Assembly (NCBI RefSeq): GCF_024171885.1
Contig: NZ_JAMTCP010000008.1
Location: forward strand, 1-64,000
Reading direction: 5' to 3'
Length of the DNA: 64,000 nucleotides
Origin: Streptoalloteichus tenebrarius
GTDB taxonomy: Bacteria > Actinomycetota > Actinomycetes > Mycobacteriales > Pseudonocardiaceae
This document shows, in pieces, positions 1 to 7,734 of the stretch. A program made the translations under genes and the position numbers. Every line of letters starts with the position of its first letter. Position 1 is the first letter of the stretch. Below the pieces are notes generated by a model that worked only from the letters and a program-made list of their open reading frames with translations, had not been told where the DNA came from and ran no database searches.

Positions 1-1
1 C

Positions 2-664
2 TTCCGGCCCCTCACCCAGACCGAGCGCGCACCCCTGCGCGACGCCCCTCAGGAGTGGATCGACCAGCGGTTCTACGCCATCGTCACGGACCTGGTCGGC
101 ACCCCTACCGAGCTGGTCGACCCGGCCGGCAACCTGGCTTGGCACCACCGCACCACCCTCTGGGGCGCCTTCCTCCCCGGCCCTCGCACGCCCGCCTACT
201 GCCCGCTCCGGTTCCCGGGCCAGTACCACGACCCCGAAACCGGCCTCCACTACAACTACTTCCGTTACTACGACCCCGCCGGGGGCCGCTACACCACCCC
301 CGACCCGCTCGACCTAGCCGGCGGCCCGAACCCCCACACCTACGTCCCCAACCCCACCGCCTGGCTCGACCCCCTCGGCCTCACCCCCTGCAGGGAACGG
401 AAGCCCTGGAAGATCACCCCGGAGGGCACGGAAAAAACAGCTAAGCATGGCAAGTTCGGGATGTTCTACAAGAGTAAGTCTGATGGCTTGTGGTGGTCGT
501 CGGACAATGCCGGTCACGGCGGCTCAGCCTGGAAGGTTTTCAGGGAGGGGTCCAAGGGGCTGGAATGGATCGCCGATGCCGACGAGTATGGCGACTTCAT
601 TGTCGGAAAACATAAAGGGGCGACAGGTAGGTCCATCCCCTGGAAGGAGTTGAAGATACGGTGA
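2..664 (+). CDS. Rhs-family protein, C-terminal part with toxin tip (5' end outside window)
   Basis: The open frame enters from the left edge and ends at the TGA of 662-664. Its first part is the conserved Rhs core end (FYAIVTDLVGTPTELVD, then HYNYFRYYDPAGGRYTTPDP and the junction NPTAWLDPLGLTPC). In Rhs proteins this core forms a beta-cage shell and the sequence after the junction is a variable toxin. Here the tip is about 85 residues with WWSSDNAGHGGSAWKVF, LEWIADADEYGDFIVGKHKG and a final PWKELKIR. I cannot name its toxin family with certainty; the clustered His, Asp and Lys residues would suit a small nuclease, which is inference. It overlaps the next gene by GTGA, the normal toxin-immunity arrangement. 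Confidence 0.85.
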   Translation, partial: FRPLTQTERAPLRDAPQEWIDQRFYAIVTDLVGTPTELVDPAGNLAWHHRTTLWGAFLPGPRTPAYCPLRFPGQYHDPETGLHYNYFRYYDPAGGRYTTPDPLDLAGGPNPHTYVPNPTAWLDPLGLTPCRERKPWKITPEGTEKTAKHGKFGMFYKSKSDGLWWSSDNAGHGGSAWKVFREGSKGLEWIADADEYGDFIVGKHKGATGRSIPWKELKIR

Positions 665-1056
665 TTCAGTCCCCTGAAGAGTTTGTGCGACTACGGACGA
701 GTTCGAGCCCGGACGAGTACCGCCGTGCTTCACAGGAGCATGCCCCCCTCGAGGTGTGGCTCGAAGTCGTCAGAAACTACCCCGAGATGAGGGAATGGGT
801 TGCTCGGAATAAGACCGTTCCGTTGGAGATCCTGGCCAGCTTGGCGTCGGACCCAGATCCTCGTGTGCGCCACGCCGTTGCCATGAAGCGGGGACTAAGC
901 TCGGAGATACTCAATAAACTGTCGAATGACGAGGATGCATCCGTGCGCCTGCAGGTTGCCCTCCACCCTAAGGCGCCAAAAGAAATACTAGATGCGATGA
1001 AGAATGATTCTTGGGAGAGGGTGCGTGAGGAGGTTGCGCGCCGCCTGGCTCAATAG
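661..1056 (+). CDS. HEAT/LRV-like repeat immunity protein of the Rhs tip
   Basis: A 131-residue acidic protein starting at GTG 661, inside the stop of the upstream Rhs toxin frame (GTGA overlap). It is built of about 22-residue alpha-helical repeats: VPLEILASLASDPDPRVRHA, then LSSEILNKLSNDEDASVRLQ, then APKEILDAMKNDSWERVREE. This pattern matches HEAT or leucine-rich-variant repeats and is common among immunity proteins that bind and block polymorphic toxins. Position and overlap imply it neutralises the toxin tip just upstream. No signal peptide or membrane segment, so it should act in the cytoplasm. Composition is less G+C rich than the chromosome around it, consistent with recent acquisition. 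Confidence 0.75.
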   Translation: MIQSPEEFVRLRTSSSPDEYRRASQEHAPLEVWLEVVRNYPEMREWVARNKTVPLEILASLASDPDPRVRHAVAMKRGLSSEILNKLSNDEDASVRLQVALHPKAPKEILDAMKNDSWERVREEVARRLAQ

Positions 1057-1127
1057 CTCACGTGAAGTGGTAGTAGTAGGGCAAATGAGCGGATAGGCGT
1101 TTCAAGCGCGAGCTTGTTGGCGCCGCG

Positions 1128-1240
1128 ACGGTGGGTGAGGTTGATGGCGTCGAACGGGGTGGTTCGTGATGTCGTTGTCGAAGTAGACGTAGACGTCGCC
1201 CTTCGGGTCTGTGGTTGGTGAGTCGACGGTGTGTCCACTT
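1128..1240 (-). pseudogene. Duplicated 3' fragment of the DUF72 gene
   Basis: This stretch closely copies the 3' end of the intact DUF72 gene at 2978-3883: the run GTGGGTGAGGTTGATGGCGT and the run GTCGTTGTCGAAGTAGACGT occur in both, and the minus-strand translation still holds PFDAINLTHR and pieces of the last 35 residues. Small indels break the frame and nothing upstream of it survives. It marks one end of a past duplication or recombination that involved the Rhs patch. Confidence 0.7.
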
Positions 1241-1255
1241 TGCGAGCAGAAGATG

Positions 1256-1300
1256 GGCGTTCGCTACAACTACTTCCGCTACTACGCGTATCGCAGCGGA
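1256..1300 (+). pseudogene. Rhs core fragment
   Basis: A short remnant that reads RYNYFRYYAYRSG on the plus strand, matching HYNYFRYYDP in the Rhs core at about 249-276 and nearly identical at base level. It directly abuts the DUF72 fragment on one side and the end of a minus-strand immunity-like gene on the other, so it is a recombination scar and not a gene. Confidence 0.6.
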
Positions 1301-1306
1301 CCCCAC

Positions 1307-1795
1307 CTACTGACCCAACTTGCTCCTGGCCCAGTCCGCTACAGCCGAAGGCCCTTGTTCAGCGGCTTCAACCAGGACAGACGTCGCCTCCGGGCTCTTG
1401 ATCGCGGACACCGCCCAAACGCACTTCACCGCGATCTGGTGGAACTCGTCCCACTCCGGCTCCCAATGCAGCGTTTCCCGGAGACACGGGAGTGAGTCAG
1501 GGTCCGCAATCTCCGCAAGAACCTGGATAACGTCCTCGTTCGGCACATTCCGGCTACGTAGCCGAAGAGCCTCACACAGGACGTCCGTCAACGCCCTTCC
1601 GGGGTGTTCGTACGCTGCAAGGAGGTAGAGCTCGAACGTGTCCCAATCTTGAGCACTCAGAGCACGTTGAAGTCCGTCACGTACACATTCATCCACACCG
1701 GAAAGGCCCCGTAGGCGAGCCATGCGCTCACCGTGTTCCAGTCGTGGGTCGAGCAGAACGCTTTCCAGTTCTTCACAACCGCCCATGTTGGTCAT
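1307..1795 (-). CDS. HEAT-like repeat protein, probable second immunity gene
   Basis: A 162-residue, acidic, mainly helical protein. Repeats such as LTDVLCEALRLRSRNVPNED, VIQVLAEIADPDSLPCLRET and SPEATSVLVEAAEQGPSAV resemble HEAT-type repeats, as in the first immunity gene, but the two proteins are not obviously close homologues. Its start overlaps by four bases the stop of the toxin-like reading frame at 1792, the same arrangement as in the first pair. I infer that it is the immunity partner of the second, now broken, Rhs tip. It looks intact although its toxin does not, which is the expected order of decay. Confidence 0.65.
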   Translation of the reverse strand: MTNMGGCEELESVLLDPRLEHGERMARLRGLSGVDECVRDGLQRALSAQDWDTFELYLLAAYEHPGRALTDVLCEALRLRSRNVPNEDVIQVLAEIADPDSLPCLRETLHWEPEWDEFHQIAVKCVWAVSAIKSPEATSVLVEAAEQGPSAVADWARSKLGQ

Positions 1796-2423
1796 AGTAC
1801 ATCATACCGGAGGATACGACTATTGAAGACGTCTACCGAAACCGAACCCTTCCTCAACCCGAAGTTGAGCCAGCCGAGTTCCGCCTTCACGTGCACCTGG
1901 TTTCTGTTTCCCTTCTCAAGAACAGGAAGCCAGTCAAGCCCCATCCCCCTGATTGCCTTGGAGGCCGGATCATCGCGTGCACCCGCCGCGAGCAGTGCAT
2001 CTCTCGCCCCCGGTTGCATATCGAATTTGACGATCACCTCGTATTTGTCCGGGTGCCGAGCGGCAAGCTGCTTGATGTAGTCGATGTCTTGAGTGACAAA
2101 CGTCTCCCCGTAGCGGGGATAAAGCCGTTCTTCGTCTTCAGTTGATTCTCATACTCCCCTCGTGACATTCCCCTGTAGAAAGTCTCTGTACTTTTCGCGG
2201 TCTCGCAGGGGGTGAGGCCGAGGGGGTCGAGCCAGGCGGTGGGGTTGGGGACGTAGGTGTGGGGGTTCGGGCCGCCGGCCAGGTCGAGCGGGTCGGTGGG
2301 AGTGCCGACCAGGTCGGTGACGATCGCGTAGAACCGCTGGTCGATCCACTCCTGAGGGGCGTCACGCAGGGGCGAGCGCTCGGTCTGGGTGAGGGGCCGG
2401 AAATCAGCCGTTCCCTCCGCCGC
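1792..2423 (-). pseudogene. Displaced second Rhs tip with frameshifted, possibly ART-like toxin
   Basis: On the minus strand an Rhs core remnant (FRPLTQTER, WIDQRFYAIVTDLVGTPT, then NPTAWLDPLGLTPC) lacks about 65 internal core residues compared with the copy at 2-664 and begins right after a stop. After the junction the frame gives FYRGMSRGEYENQLKTKNG and FIPATG; the rest (ETFVTQDIDYIKQLAARH ... VIVKFDMQPGARDALL ... FNSRILRYDVL) continues only after a one-base shift at a run of four C at 2106-2109. One extra base there would restore a single toxin of about 135 residues. The YRG start followed by a ...VKF...PGARD... segment resembles ADP-ribosyltransferase-fold toxins; this is inference. Could also be a sequencing error in the homopolymer. 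Confidence 0.7.
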
Positions 2424-2702
2424 CTAGATGAAGAGGAAGTCCAGGCGGCTGTGACCGGAGTCGGCGACGCCCTGCCCGGGTTGGAAAGGATGGGCGTCCG
2501 AGTCGTTGGGCGTTCTGTGGCCATCACACAAGTGTTGATTGGCGAAGCTGATACGGAGCCCACGGCGGTTCGCGCCGCTGCCGGCGCGGCTACCGCATCT
2601 GCGTTTGGAATGGGCCACCACTTCGAGGTGGTTTACGAGGGTGGTTGGCGGTGTCGGATGGCTGTGAATGAAAGGGGATGCTCACTTCGGTGCAGAGTTT
2701 GA
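2424..2702 (+). pseudogene. Possible plus-strand gene fragment, unknown
   Basis: Between the minus-strand Rhs remnants the plus strand keeps an open frame with protein-like composition: LDEEEVQAAVTGVGDALPG, VRVVGRSVAITQVLIGEAD, AFGMGHHFEVVYEGGW and a stop at 2700-2702. No start codon with a ribosome site is visible and the frame merges upstream with the antisense of the Rhs core, so I treat it as the 3' part of a truncated gene. No family recognised. The opposite strand also has short open frames, but they have poorer composition. Confidence 0.35.
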
Positions 2703-2760
2703 ATGTTGAGTAGCACTTGACGATGCACGTGTTGGTTCGGCGCTTTTTTCGCGCCCGCTT

Positions 2761-2804
2761 GCAGGGGGTGAGGCCGAGGGGGCGCGCCAGGCGGTGGGGT
2801 TGGG
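2761..2804 (-). pseudogene. Third Rhs core junction remnant
   Basis: The minus strand again carries the codons for NPTAW and LGLTPC of the Rhs core-tip junction, with one base missing between them compared with the two other copies. It is the third copy of this junction in 2.8 kb. The sequence beyond it (down to about 2590) has no convincing toxin frame. Confidence 0.6.
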
Positions 2805-2977
2805 AGAAAGCTGTCCAAATTTTCCTGTGAGGGCATCAATGGTTATTGATCTCGGTGAAGATGTGACAGTTGACGTCCGCGCAGGTGGGGGACTGCCGTG
2901 TGGTGTTGATTGAGGCCATAGATGGCCTCGTGGATACCTTCTACAGTTAACCTAGTATGTTGCGCTGACGTGCCTCG

Positions 2978-3883
2978 TCACCGTAGGGGAAAGGCGATAC
3001 TGAGGCGGTGGGTGAGGTTGATGGCGTCGAATGGGGCGCGGACCTTGATGTCGTTGTCGAAGTAGACGTAGACGTCGCGGCCTTCGGGACGTACGGGGGC
3101 GGGTGATCCGATGGTGTGCTCGCTCTGGGGATCGTGCCCGGCCAGCCAGGCCTGGATGCGGTTCGCCCACCGGTCCAGGGCCTCGTCGGTGTATCCGCTG
3201 GTGTACAGCTCGACGTCGCCGTGCAGCCGGACGTAGACGAAGTCCGTCGTCACATCCTCCAGGTAGGGCCATTTCCCGGCGGTGTCCGCGACCACGAGCG
3301 CGATGTCGTGCTTCCGCAGCAGTTCGATGAAGGCGGGGTCGCGGAAGCTGGGGTGCCGGACTTCCAGCGCGTGCCGGAGCGGCATCTCGGTCTCGGCTTC
3401 GGTGAGAGCGCGTCCTTCCAACCGGTGGTCATGGCGCTGCGCGAGCGTCGCCGCCTCGGAGGTCGTGCGCGGCAGCAGGTCGAAGAAGGCGGCCAACCGG
3501 TCGGGCTCATAGGGCAGGCTCGGCGGAAGTTGCCAGAGGAAAGGGCCGAGCTTCGGGCCGAGGGCGAGCATGCCGGAGGCGAAGAAGTTGGCCAGGGGAG
3601 TCTCGACGTCCCGCAGCTTCTTCATGTGCGTGATGAACCGGCCGCCCTTCACGGCGAACAGGAAGTCGTCGGGAGTCTGCTCGCGCCACGCCCGGTAACT
3701 CTCCGGCCGTTGCAAGGAGTAGAAGGAGCCGTTGATCTCCACGGAGCCCACCTGCCGCGACAGGTGCTCCAGCTCTCGACGATGCGGCAGCCCGGCGGGG
3801 TAGAACGTGCCGCGCCACGGCGGGTACAGCCATCCCGAGGTGCCGATCCACACCCTGCCGCGCGCCGGTTCCGTTCTTCCCAT
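2978..3883 (-). CDS. DUF72 domain protein
   Basis: A 301-residue TIM-barrel-type protein of the DUF72 (YecE) family. Visible family marks are WIGTSGWLYPPWRGTFYP at residues 12-29, VEINGSFYSLQRPESY, the FLFAVKGGRFITHMKKL segment, LALEVRHPSF-type motif (HALEVRHPSFRDPAF) and the C-terminal DVYVYFDNDIKVRAPFDA. Length fits the family. Start ATG at 3883. Biochemical role of the family is not established; structural likeness to endonuclease IV-type barrels has been noted. It stands alone, and its 3' end was copied into the Rhs patch at 1128-1240, so the recombination breakpoint lies in or beside this gene. Confidence 0.9.
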   Translation of the reverse strand: MGRTEPARGRVWIGTSGWLYPPWRGTFYPAGLPHRRELEHLSRQVGSVEINGSFYSLQRPESYRAWREQTPDDFLFAVKGGRFITHMKKLRDVETPLANFFASGMLALGPKLGPFLWQLPPSLPYEPDRLAAFFDLLPRTTSEAATLAQRHDHRLEGRALTEAETEMPLRHALEVRHPSFRDPAFIELLRKHDIALVVADTAGKWPYLEDVTTDFVYVRLHGDVELYTSGYTDEALDRWANRIQAWLAGHDPQSEHTIGSPAPVRPEGRDVYVYFDNDIKVRAPFDAINLTHRLSIAFPLR

Positions 3884-3918
3884 GGTCCTGCGAGTACCCC
3901 ACCGCGCGGACGCTTAGC

Positions 3919-4002
3919 CGGCCAAGAACGGTCCGCCCCAGAACGGCCGGCCCAGAACGGCCCGGCCAGAACGGCCCAGCCAAGAACGGCCGGACGAAGA
4001 AC
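3919..4002. repeat. Degenerate AGAACGGCC tandem repeat
   Basis: About seven imperfect copies of a 10-14 base unit containing AGAACGG(CC) lie between the promoter side of the DUF72 gene and the end of fadJ. No coding frame with plausible composition. It may have arisen by slippage; it directly precedes the fadJ terminator hairpin. Confidence 0.7.
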
Positions 4003-4038
4003 GGCGGGCGGTCACCCCAGGAGAGGTGACCGCCCGCC
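4003..4038 (-). terminator. Terminator hairpin after fadJ
   Basis: Perfect 14-base-pair stem GGCGGGCGGTCACC / GGTGACCGCCCGCC with an eight-base loop, 18 bases beyond the fadJ stop. No U-run follows, as is usual in G+C-rich actinobacteria. Confidence 0.8.
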
Positions 4039-4056
4039 GTGAAGGGGCTCGACGCG

Positions 4057-6183
4057 TCAGGCCGGCACGGAGGCCACGCCCCGCGGCAGGAACCGCTTGC
4101 CGTTGACCTTCTCGGACACCCCGGCCCGGTCCAGGTACGGCGTGATGCCGCCCAGCCAGAACGGCCAGCCGGCGCCGAGGATCATGCACAGGTCGATGTC
4201 CTGCGCCTCGGCCACCACGCCCTCGTCCAGCATGAGCCGGATCTCCTGGGCCAACGCCTCCAGCGCGCGGTCGCGCACCTGCTCGGCGGTGAGCGGCTGG
4301 TCGCCCGGCTGCCACAGCTCGGCGACCTCGGGGTCGACCTTCTGGTTGCCCTGCTCGTCCCAGGTCCAGACGGCGGTCTTGCCGGCGGCGACGAACCGCT
4401 TCATGTTCTCGCTGACGCCGAACCGGTCGGGGAACGCGCCGTGCATGGTCTCGGCGACGTGCAGCGCCACGGCCGGGCCGACGAGCTGGAGCAGCACCAT
4501 CGGGCTCATCGGCAGGCCGAGCGGCTCCAACGCCTTGTCGGCGACCTCGAAGGGCGTGCCCTCGTCCACCGACGCGATGACCTCGCCCAGGAAGCGGGTG
4601 AGCAGCCGGTTGACCACGAACGCCGGGGCGTCCTTGACCAGCACGCACGACTTCTTGAGCTGCTTGCCCACGGCGAAGGCGGTGGCCAGCGCCGCGTCGT
4701 CGGTCTGCTCGCCCCGCACGATCTCCAGCAGCGGCAGCACGGCGACCGGGTTGAAGAAGTGGAACCCGACCACGCGCTCCGGGTGCCGGAGCTTCGAGGC
4801 CATCTCGGTGACCGAGAGCGAGGAGGTGTTGGTGGCCAGCACGCACTCGGCGGAGACGTGCTCCTCCACCTCGGCGAACACCTGCTGCTTGACCGACATC
4901 TCCTCGAACACGGCCTCGATCACGAAGTCCGCGTCGGCGAAGGCCGCCTTGTCCAGCGAGCCGCTGACCAGGGCCTTGAGCCGGTTGGCCTCGTCCGGCG
5001 AGACCCGGCCCTTGCCGAGCAGCTTGTCGATCTCGGCGTGGACGTAGCCGACGCCCTTGTCGACGCGGGCCTGGTCGATGTCGGTGAGGACCACCGGCAC
5101 CCGCAGCCGCCGCACGAACAGCAGGGCGAGCTGGCTGGCCATCAGGCCGGCGCCGACGACGCCGACCTTGGTGACCGGCCGGGCCAGGCCCTTGTCGGGC
5201 GCGCCGACCGGCCGCTTGGCCCGCTTCTGCACCAGGTTGAACGAGTACAGGCCGGCGCGCAGCTCGTCGGACATGAGCAGGTCGGCCAGGGCCTCGTCCT
5301 CGGCGGCGAAGCCGCGGTCGAGGTCGTTCTCGCGGGCCAGCTCCAGCAGCTCCAGCGCCCGGAGCGGGCCGGGCGCGGCGCCGTGGGTCCTGCCCTCGAC
5401 GATGGCCCTGCCGCGGGCCAGCGCCGCGTCCCACGCCGCGCCGCGGTCGATCTCGGGGCGGGCCGGGGTGATCTCGCCCTTCACGACCCTGGCCGCCCAG
5501 AGCAGGGACTGCTCCAGGTAGTCGGCGCTGTCGAGCACCTCGTCGAAGACGCCGAGCTTGGCGGCCTGCGCCGGCTTGAGCATCCGGTTCTGGTTGAGGG
5601 CGTTCTCCAGGATCACCGTCACGGCCGCGTCCGGGCCGATCAGGTTCGGCAGGAGCTGGGTGCCGCCCCAGCCGGGCACCAGCCCGAGGAAGCACTCCGG
5701 CAGCGCGATCGCGGCCGCGTTGGCCGCCACGGTCCGGTAGTGGCAGTGCAGGGCGATCTCCAGGCCGCCGCCCATCGCCGCGCCGTTGACGAAGGCGAAG
5801 GTCGGGATCTCGGAGTCGCGCAGCCGGCGGAACACGGCGTGGCCGGTGCGGCCGATGGTCAGCGCCTGCTCGCGGTCGTTGATCTGGGCGACGCCGGTGA
5901 GGTCGGCGCCCACGGCGAACACGAACGGCTTGCCGGTCACGGCGATGGCCACCGGGTTGCCGGCGAACGCCTCGTCCAGCGCGGCGTCCAGGCTGAGCAG
6001 GCCGCCGGGGCCGAAGGTGCTCGGCTTGGTGTGGTCGTGCCCGTTGTCCAGGGTGACCAGGGCGACCCTGCCGTCCAGGCCGGGCACCTCGACGAACCGG
6101 GTGGTGGCCCGCGTGACGACCTCGCCGGGGTTGCTGTCGTGCAGCGCCTTCGCGGCCGCGCGCAGCTCAGCGGTGTTGCTCAC
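4057..6183 (-). CDS. fadJ: Fatty acid oxidation multifunctional subunit (enoyl-CoA hydratase / 3-hydroxyacyl-CoA dehydrogenase)
   Basis: A 708-residue FadB/FadJ-type enzyme that hydrates enoyl-CoA and oxidises the resulting 3-hydroxyacyl-CoA with NAD. The N-terminal crotonase domain (about 20-230) has the oxyanion segment GAAMGGGLEIALHCHYR and the catalytic region ALPECFLGLVPGWGGTQ. The NAD-binding fold starts near residue 330 with GVVGAGLMASQLA; NTSSLSVTE and VVGFHFFNPV carry the dehydrogenase catalytic His region, and a C-terminal helical domain follows. Start GTG 6183 overlaps the fadA stop (GTGA), so the two are translationally coupled. The frame stays open far upstream, but homology begins at this GTG. 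It ends at a strong hairpin. Confidence 0.95.
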   Translation of the reverse strand: MSNTAELRAAAKALHDSNPGEVVTRATTRFVEVPGLDGRVALVTLDNGHDHTKPSTFGPGGLLSLDAALDEAFAGNPVAIAVTGKPFVFAVGADLTGVAQINDREQALTIGRTGHAVFRRLRDSEIPTFAFVNGAAMGGGLEIALHCHYRTVAANAAAIALPECFLGLVPGWGGTQLLPNLIGPDAAVTVILENALNQNRMLKPAQAAKLGVFDEVLDSADYLEQSLLWAARVVKGEITPARPEIDRGAAWDAALARGRAIVEGRTHGAAPGPLRALELLELARENDLDRGFAAEDEALADLLMSDELRAGLYSFNLVQKRAKRPVGAPDKGLARPVTKVGVVGAGLMASQLALLFVRRLRVPVVLTDIDQARVDKGVGYVHAEIDKLLGKGRVSPDEANRLKALVSGSLDKAAFADADFVIEAVFEEMSVKQQVFAEVEEHVSAECVLATNTSSLSVTEMASKLRHPERVVGFHFFNPVAVLPLLEIVRGEQTDDAALATAFAVGKQLKKSCVLVKDAPAFVVNRLLTRFLGEVIASVDEGTPFEVADKALEPLGLPMSPMVLLQLVGPAVALHVAETMHGAFPDRFGVSENMKRFVAAGKTAVWTWDEQGNQKVDPEVAELWQPGDQPLTAEQVRDRALEALAQEIRLMLDEGVVAEAQDIDLCMILGAGWPFWLGGITPYLDRAGVSEKVNGKRFLPRGVASVPA

Positions 6184-7409
6184 TTGTCGCCCCCGTTCCA
6201 GTGCGGGTTCTCCCAGATCACGGTGCCACCCATGCCGATGCCGATGCACATCGTGGTGATGCCGTAGCGCACGTCCGGGCGCTCCGCGAAGTGCCGGGCG
6301 AGCTGGGTCATCAGGCGCACGCCCGAGGAGGCCAGCGGGTGGCCGCAGGCGATCGCGCCACCCCACGGGTTGACCCTGGGGTCGTCGTCGGCGATGCCGA
6401 AGTGGTCCAGGAAGGCCAGGACCTGCACGGCGAACGCCTCGTTGATCTCGAACAGGCCGATGTCGTCGATGGTCAGGCCCGCCCTGCGCAGCGCCTTCTC
6501 GGTGGCGGGGACGGGGCCGACGCCCATGACCTCGGGGTCGACGCCGGCGAAGGAGTAGCCGACCAGCCGCATGGCGACCGGCAGGCCCAGCTCGACGGCG
6601 GTCGCCTCGTCGGCCAGGATCGCGCCGGTGGCACCGTCGTTGAGGCCGGCGGCGTTGCCCGGGGTGACCCGGCCGTGCGGGCGGAACGGGGTCTTCAGCC
6701 CGGCCAGCGCCTCCATGGTGGTGCCGGGGCGTGGCGGCTCGTCGGCGGTGGCCAGGCCCCAGCCGTGCTCGGCGGACCGGACGGCCACCGGCACCAGGTC
6801 GGCGCTGATCTTGCCGGCCTTGAGCGCCGCGTCGTACTTGGCCTGGGAGGCCACGGCGTAGGCGTCGGCCCGCTCCTTGGTCAGGTGCGGGAACCGGTCG
6901 TGCAGGTTCTCCGCGGTCTGGCCCATGACCAGGGCGGACGGGTCGACCAGCTTGTCGGCCAGGAACCGGGGGTTGGGGTCGACGCCCTCGCCCATCGGGT
7001 GCCGGCCCATGTGCTCGACGCCGCCGGCGATGACGACGTCGTAGGCGCCGAAGGCGATGCCGCTCGCGCTGGTGGTCACCGCGGTCATGGCGCCGGCGCA
7101 CATGCGGTCGATGGCGTAGCCGGGCACGGACTTCGGCAGCCCGGCGAGGATCGCCGCGGTGCGGCCGATGGTCAGGCCCTGGTCGCCGATCTGGGTGGTG
7201 GCGGCGACGGCCACCTCGTCGACGCGCTCCGGCGGCAGCTCCGGATGCCGCCGCAGCAGCTCGCGGATGACCTTGACGACGAGGTCGTCGGCGCGGGTCT
7301 CGGCGTAGATGCCCTTCGGGCCGGCCTTGCCGAACGGCGTGCGGACGCCGTCGACGAAGACCACGTTCCGAACGGCGCGCGATGCTGCGGGTGCAGCGGG
7401 TGCGGCCAC
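6180..7409 (-). CDS. fadA: Acetyl-CoA acyltransferase (3-ketoacyl-CoA thiolase)
   Basis: A 409-residue thiolase that cleaves 3-ketoacyl-CoA, the last step of beta-oxidation, partner of the downstream FadJ. Active-site Cys lies in IDRMCAGAMTAV (about residue 104), the His in NPWGGAIACGHPLASSG and the second Cys in ITTMCIGIGMGG near the end. EINEAFAVQVLA is also typical. It is the first gene of a two-gene operon and its upstream region holds two operator-like palindromes at 7517-7564. Start ATG 7409, followed by a short Ala/Pro-rich N-terminus. Confidence 0.95.
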   Translation of the reverse strand: MAAPAAPAASRAVRNVVFVDGVRTPFGKAGPKGIYAETRADDLVVKVIRELLRRHPELPPERVDEVAVAATTQIGDQGLTIGRTAAILAGLPKSVPGYAIDRMCAGAMTAVTTSASGIAFGAYDVVIAGGVEHMGRHPMGEGVDPNPRFLADKLVDPSALVMGQTAENLHDRFPHLTKERADAYAVASQAKYDAALKAGKISADLVPVAVRSAEHGWGLATADEPPRPGTTMEALAGLKTPFRPHGRVTPGNAAGLNDGATGAILADEATAVELGLPVAMRLVGYSFAGVDPEVMGVGPVPATEKALRRAGLTIDDIGLFEINEAFAVQVLAFLDHFGIADDDPRVNPWGGAIACGHPLASSGVRLMTQLARHFAERPDVRYGITTMCIGIGMGGTVIWENPHWNGGDK

Positions 7410-7516
7410 GGCGTGCTCCTCTTGCTCGTTCGAGGTACAGGCAACGACTGCGGCCGGGCGCGGGACGCGGGGACGCCTTGCCCATGTCCTCGGACGGGGT
7501 GTCCACCACGGCGCCC

Positions 7517-7564
7517 GCTACTGGCCGGTAACAGGCACTCTAGCCGCAGTTACTGAGCGGTAAC
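7517..7564. promoter_or_regulatory. Pair of operator-like palindromes upstream of fadA-fadJ
   Basis: Two near-identical 16-base boxes, GCTACTGGCCGGTAAC at 7517-7532 and GTTACTGAGCGGTAAC at 7549-7564, lie 32 bases apart, close to three helical turns. Each is a TAC...GTA inverted repeat of the type bound by TetR-family regulators that control fatty-acid genes in actinobacteria. They lie about 110-155 bases upstream of the fadA start. No regulator gene is adjacent, so a distant repressor is inferred. Confidence 0.6.
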
Positions 7565-7631
7565 CACCGAGGTGGCCCTGTCGGCTGCGTCACAGCGGGC
7601 GACCGCCGTTCGTCCTGCTCCCCGCGTGCCG

Positions 7632-7712
7632 CCGGTCCACACCGCGCGGCCCTCCCCGGGGCGGCGCGAGGGCCGCCCGAGAGGCGAACCGGAACAGGTC
7701 GGTGTGGACCGG
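7632..7712 (-). terminator. Nested hairpin after rnd
   Basis: Perfect outer 13-base inverted repeat CCGGTCCACACCG / CGGTGTGGACCGG, enclosing an inner hairpin with GCGGCCCT / AGGGCCGC arms. It lies 23 bases beyond the RNase D stop and would end that transcript before the fadA promoter. Confidence 0.6.
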
Positions 7713-7734
7713 CAGGGGCCGGCGGACGCGGTCG

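Noticed and set aside
3914-5695. A 593-residue minus-strand frame inside fadJ
   Set aside because: Almost entirely Arg/Gly/Ala/Pro, a typical G+C-rich shadow frame of fadJ.
4057-7509. A 1150-residue continuous frame across fadJ and past fadA on the minus strand
   Set aside because: The part upstream of 6183 is the antisense-phase shadow of fadA (Arg/Pro/Gly-rich); the real fadJ starts at the GTG overlapping the fadA stop.
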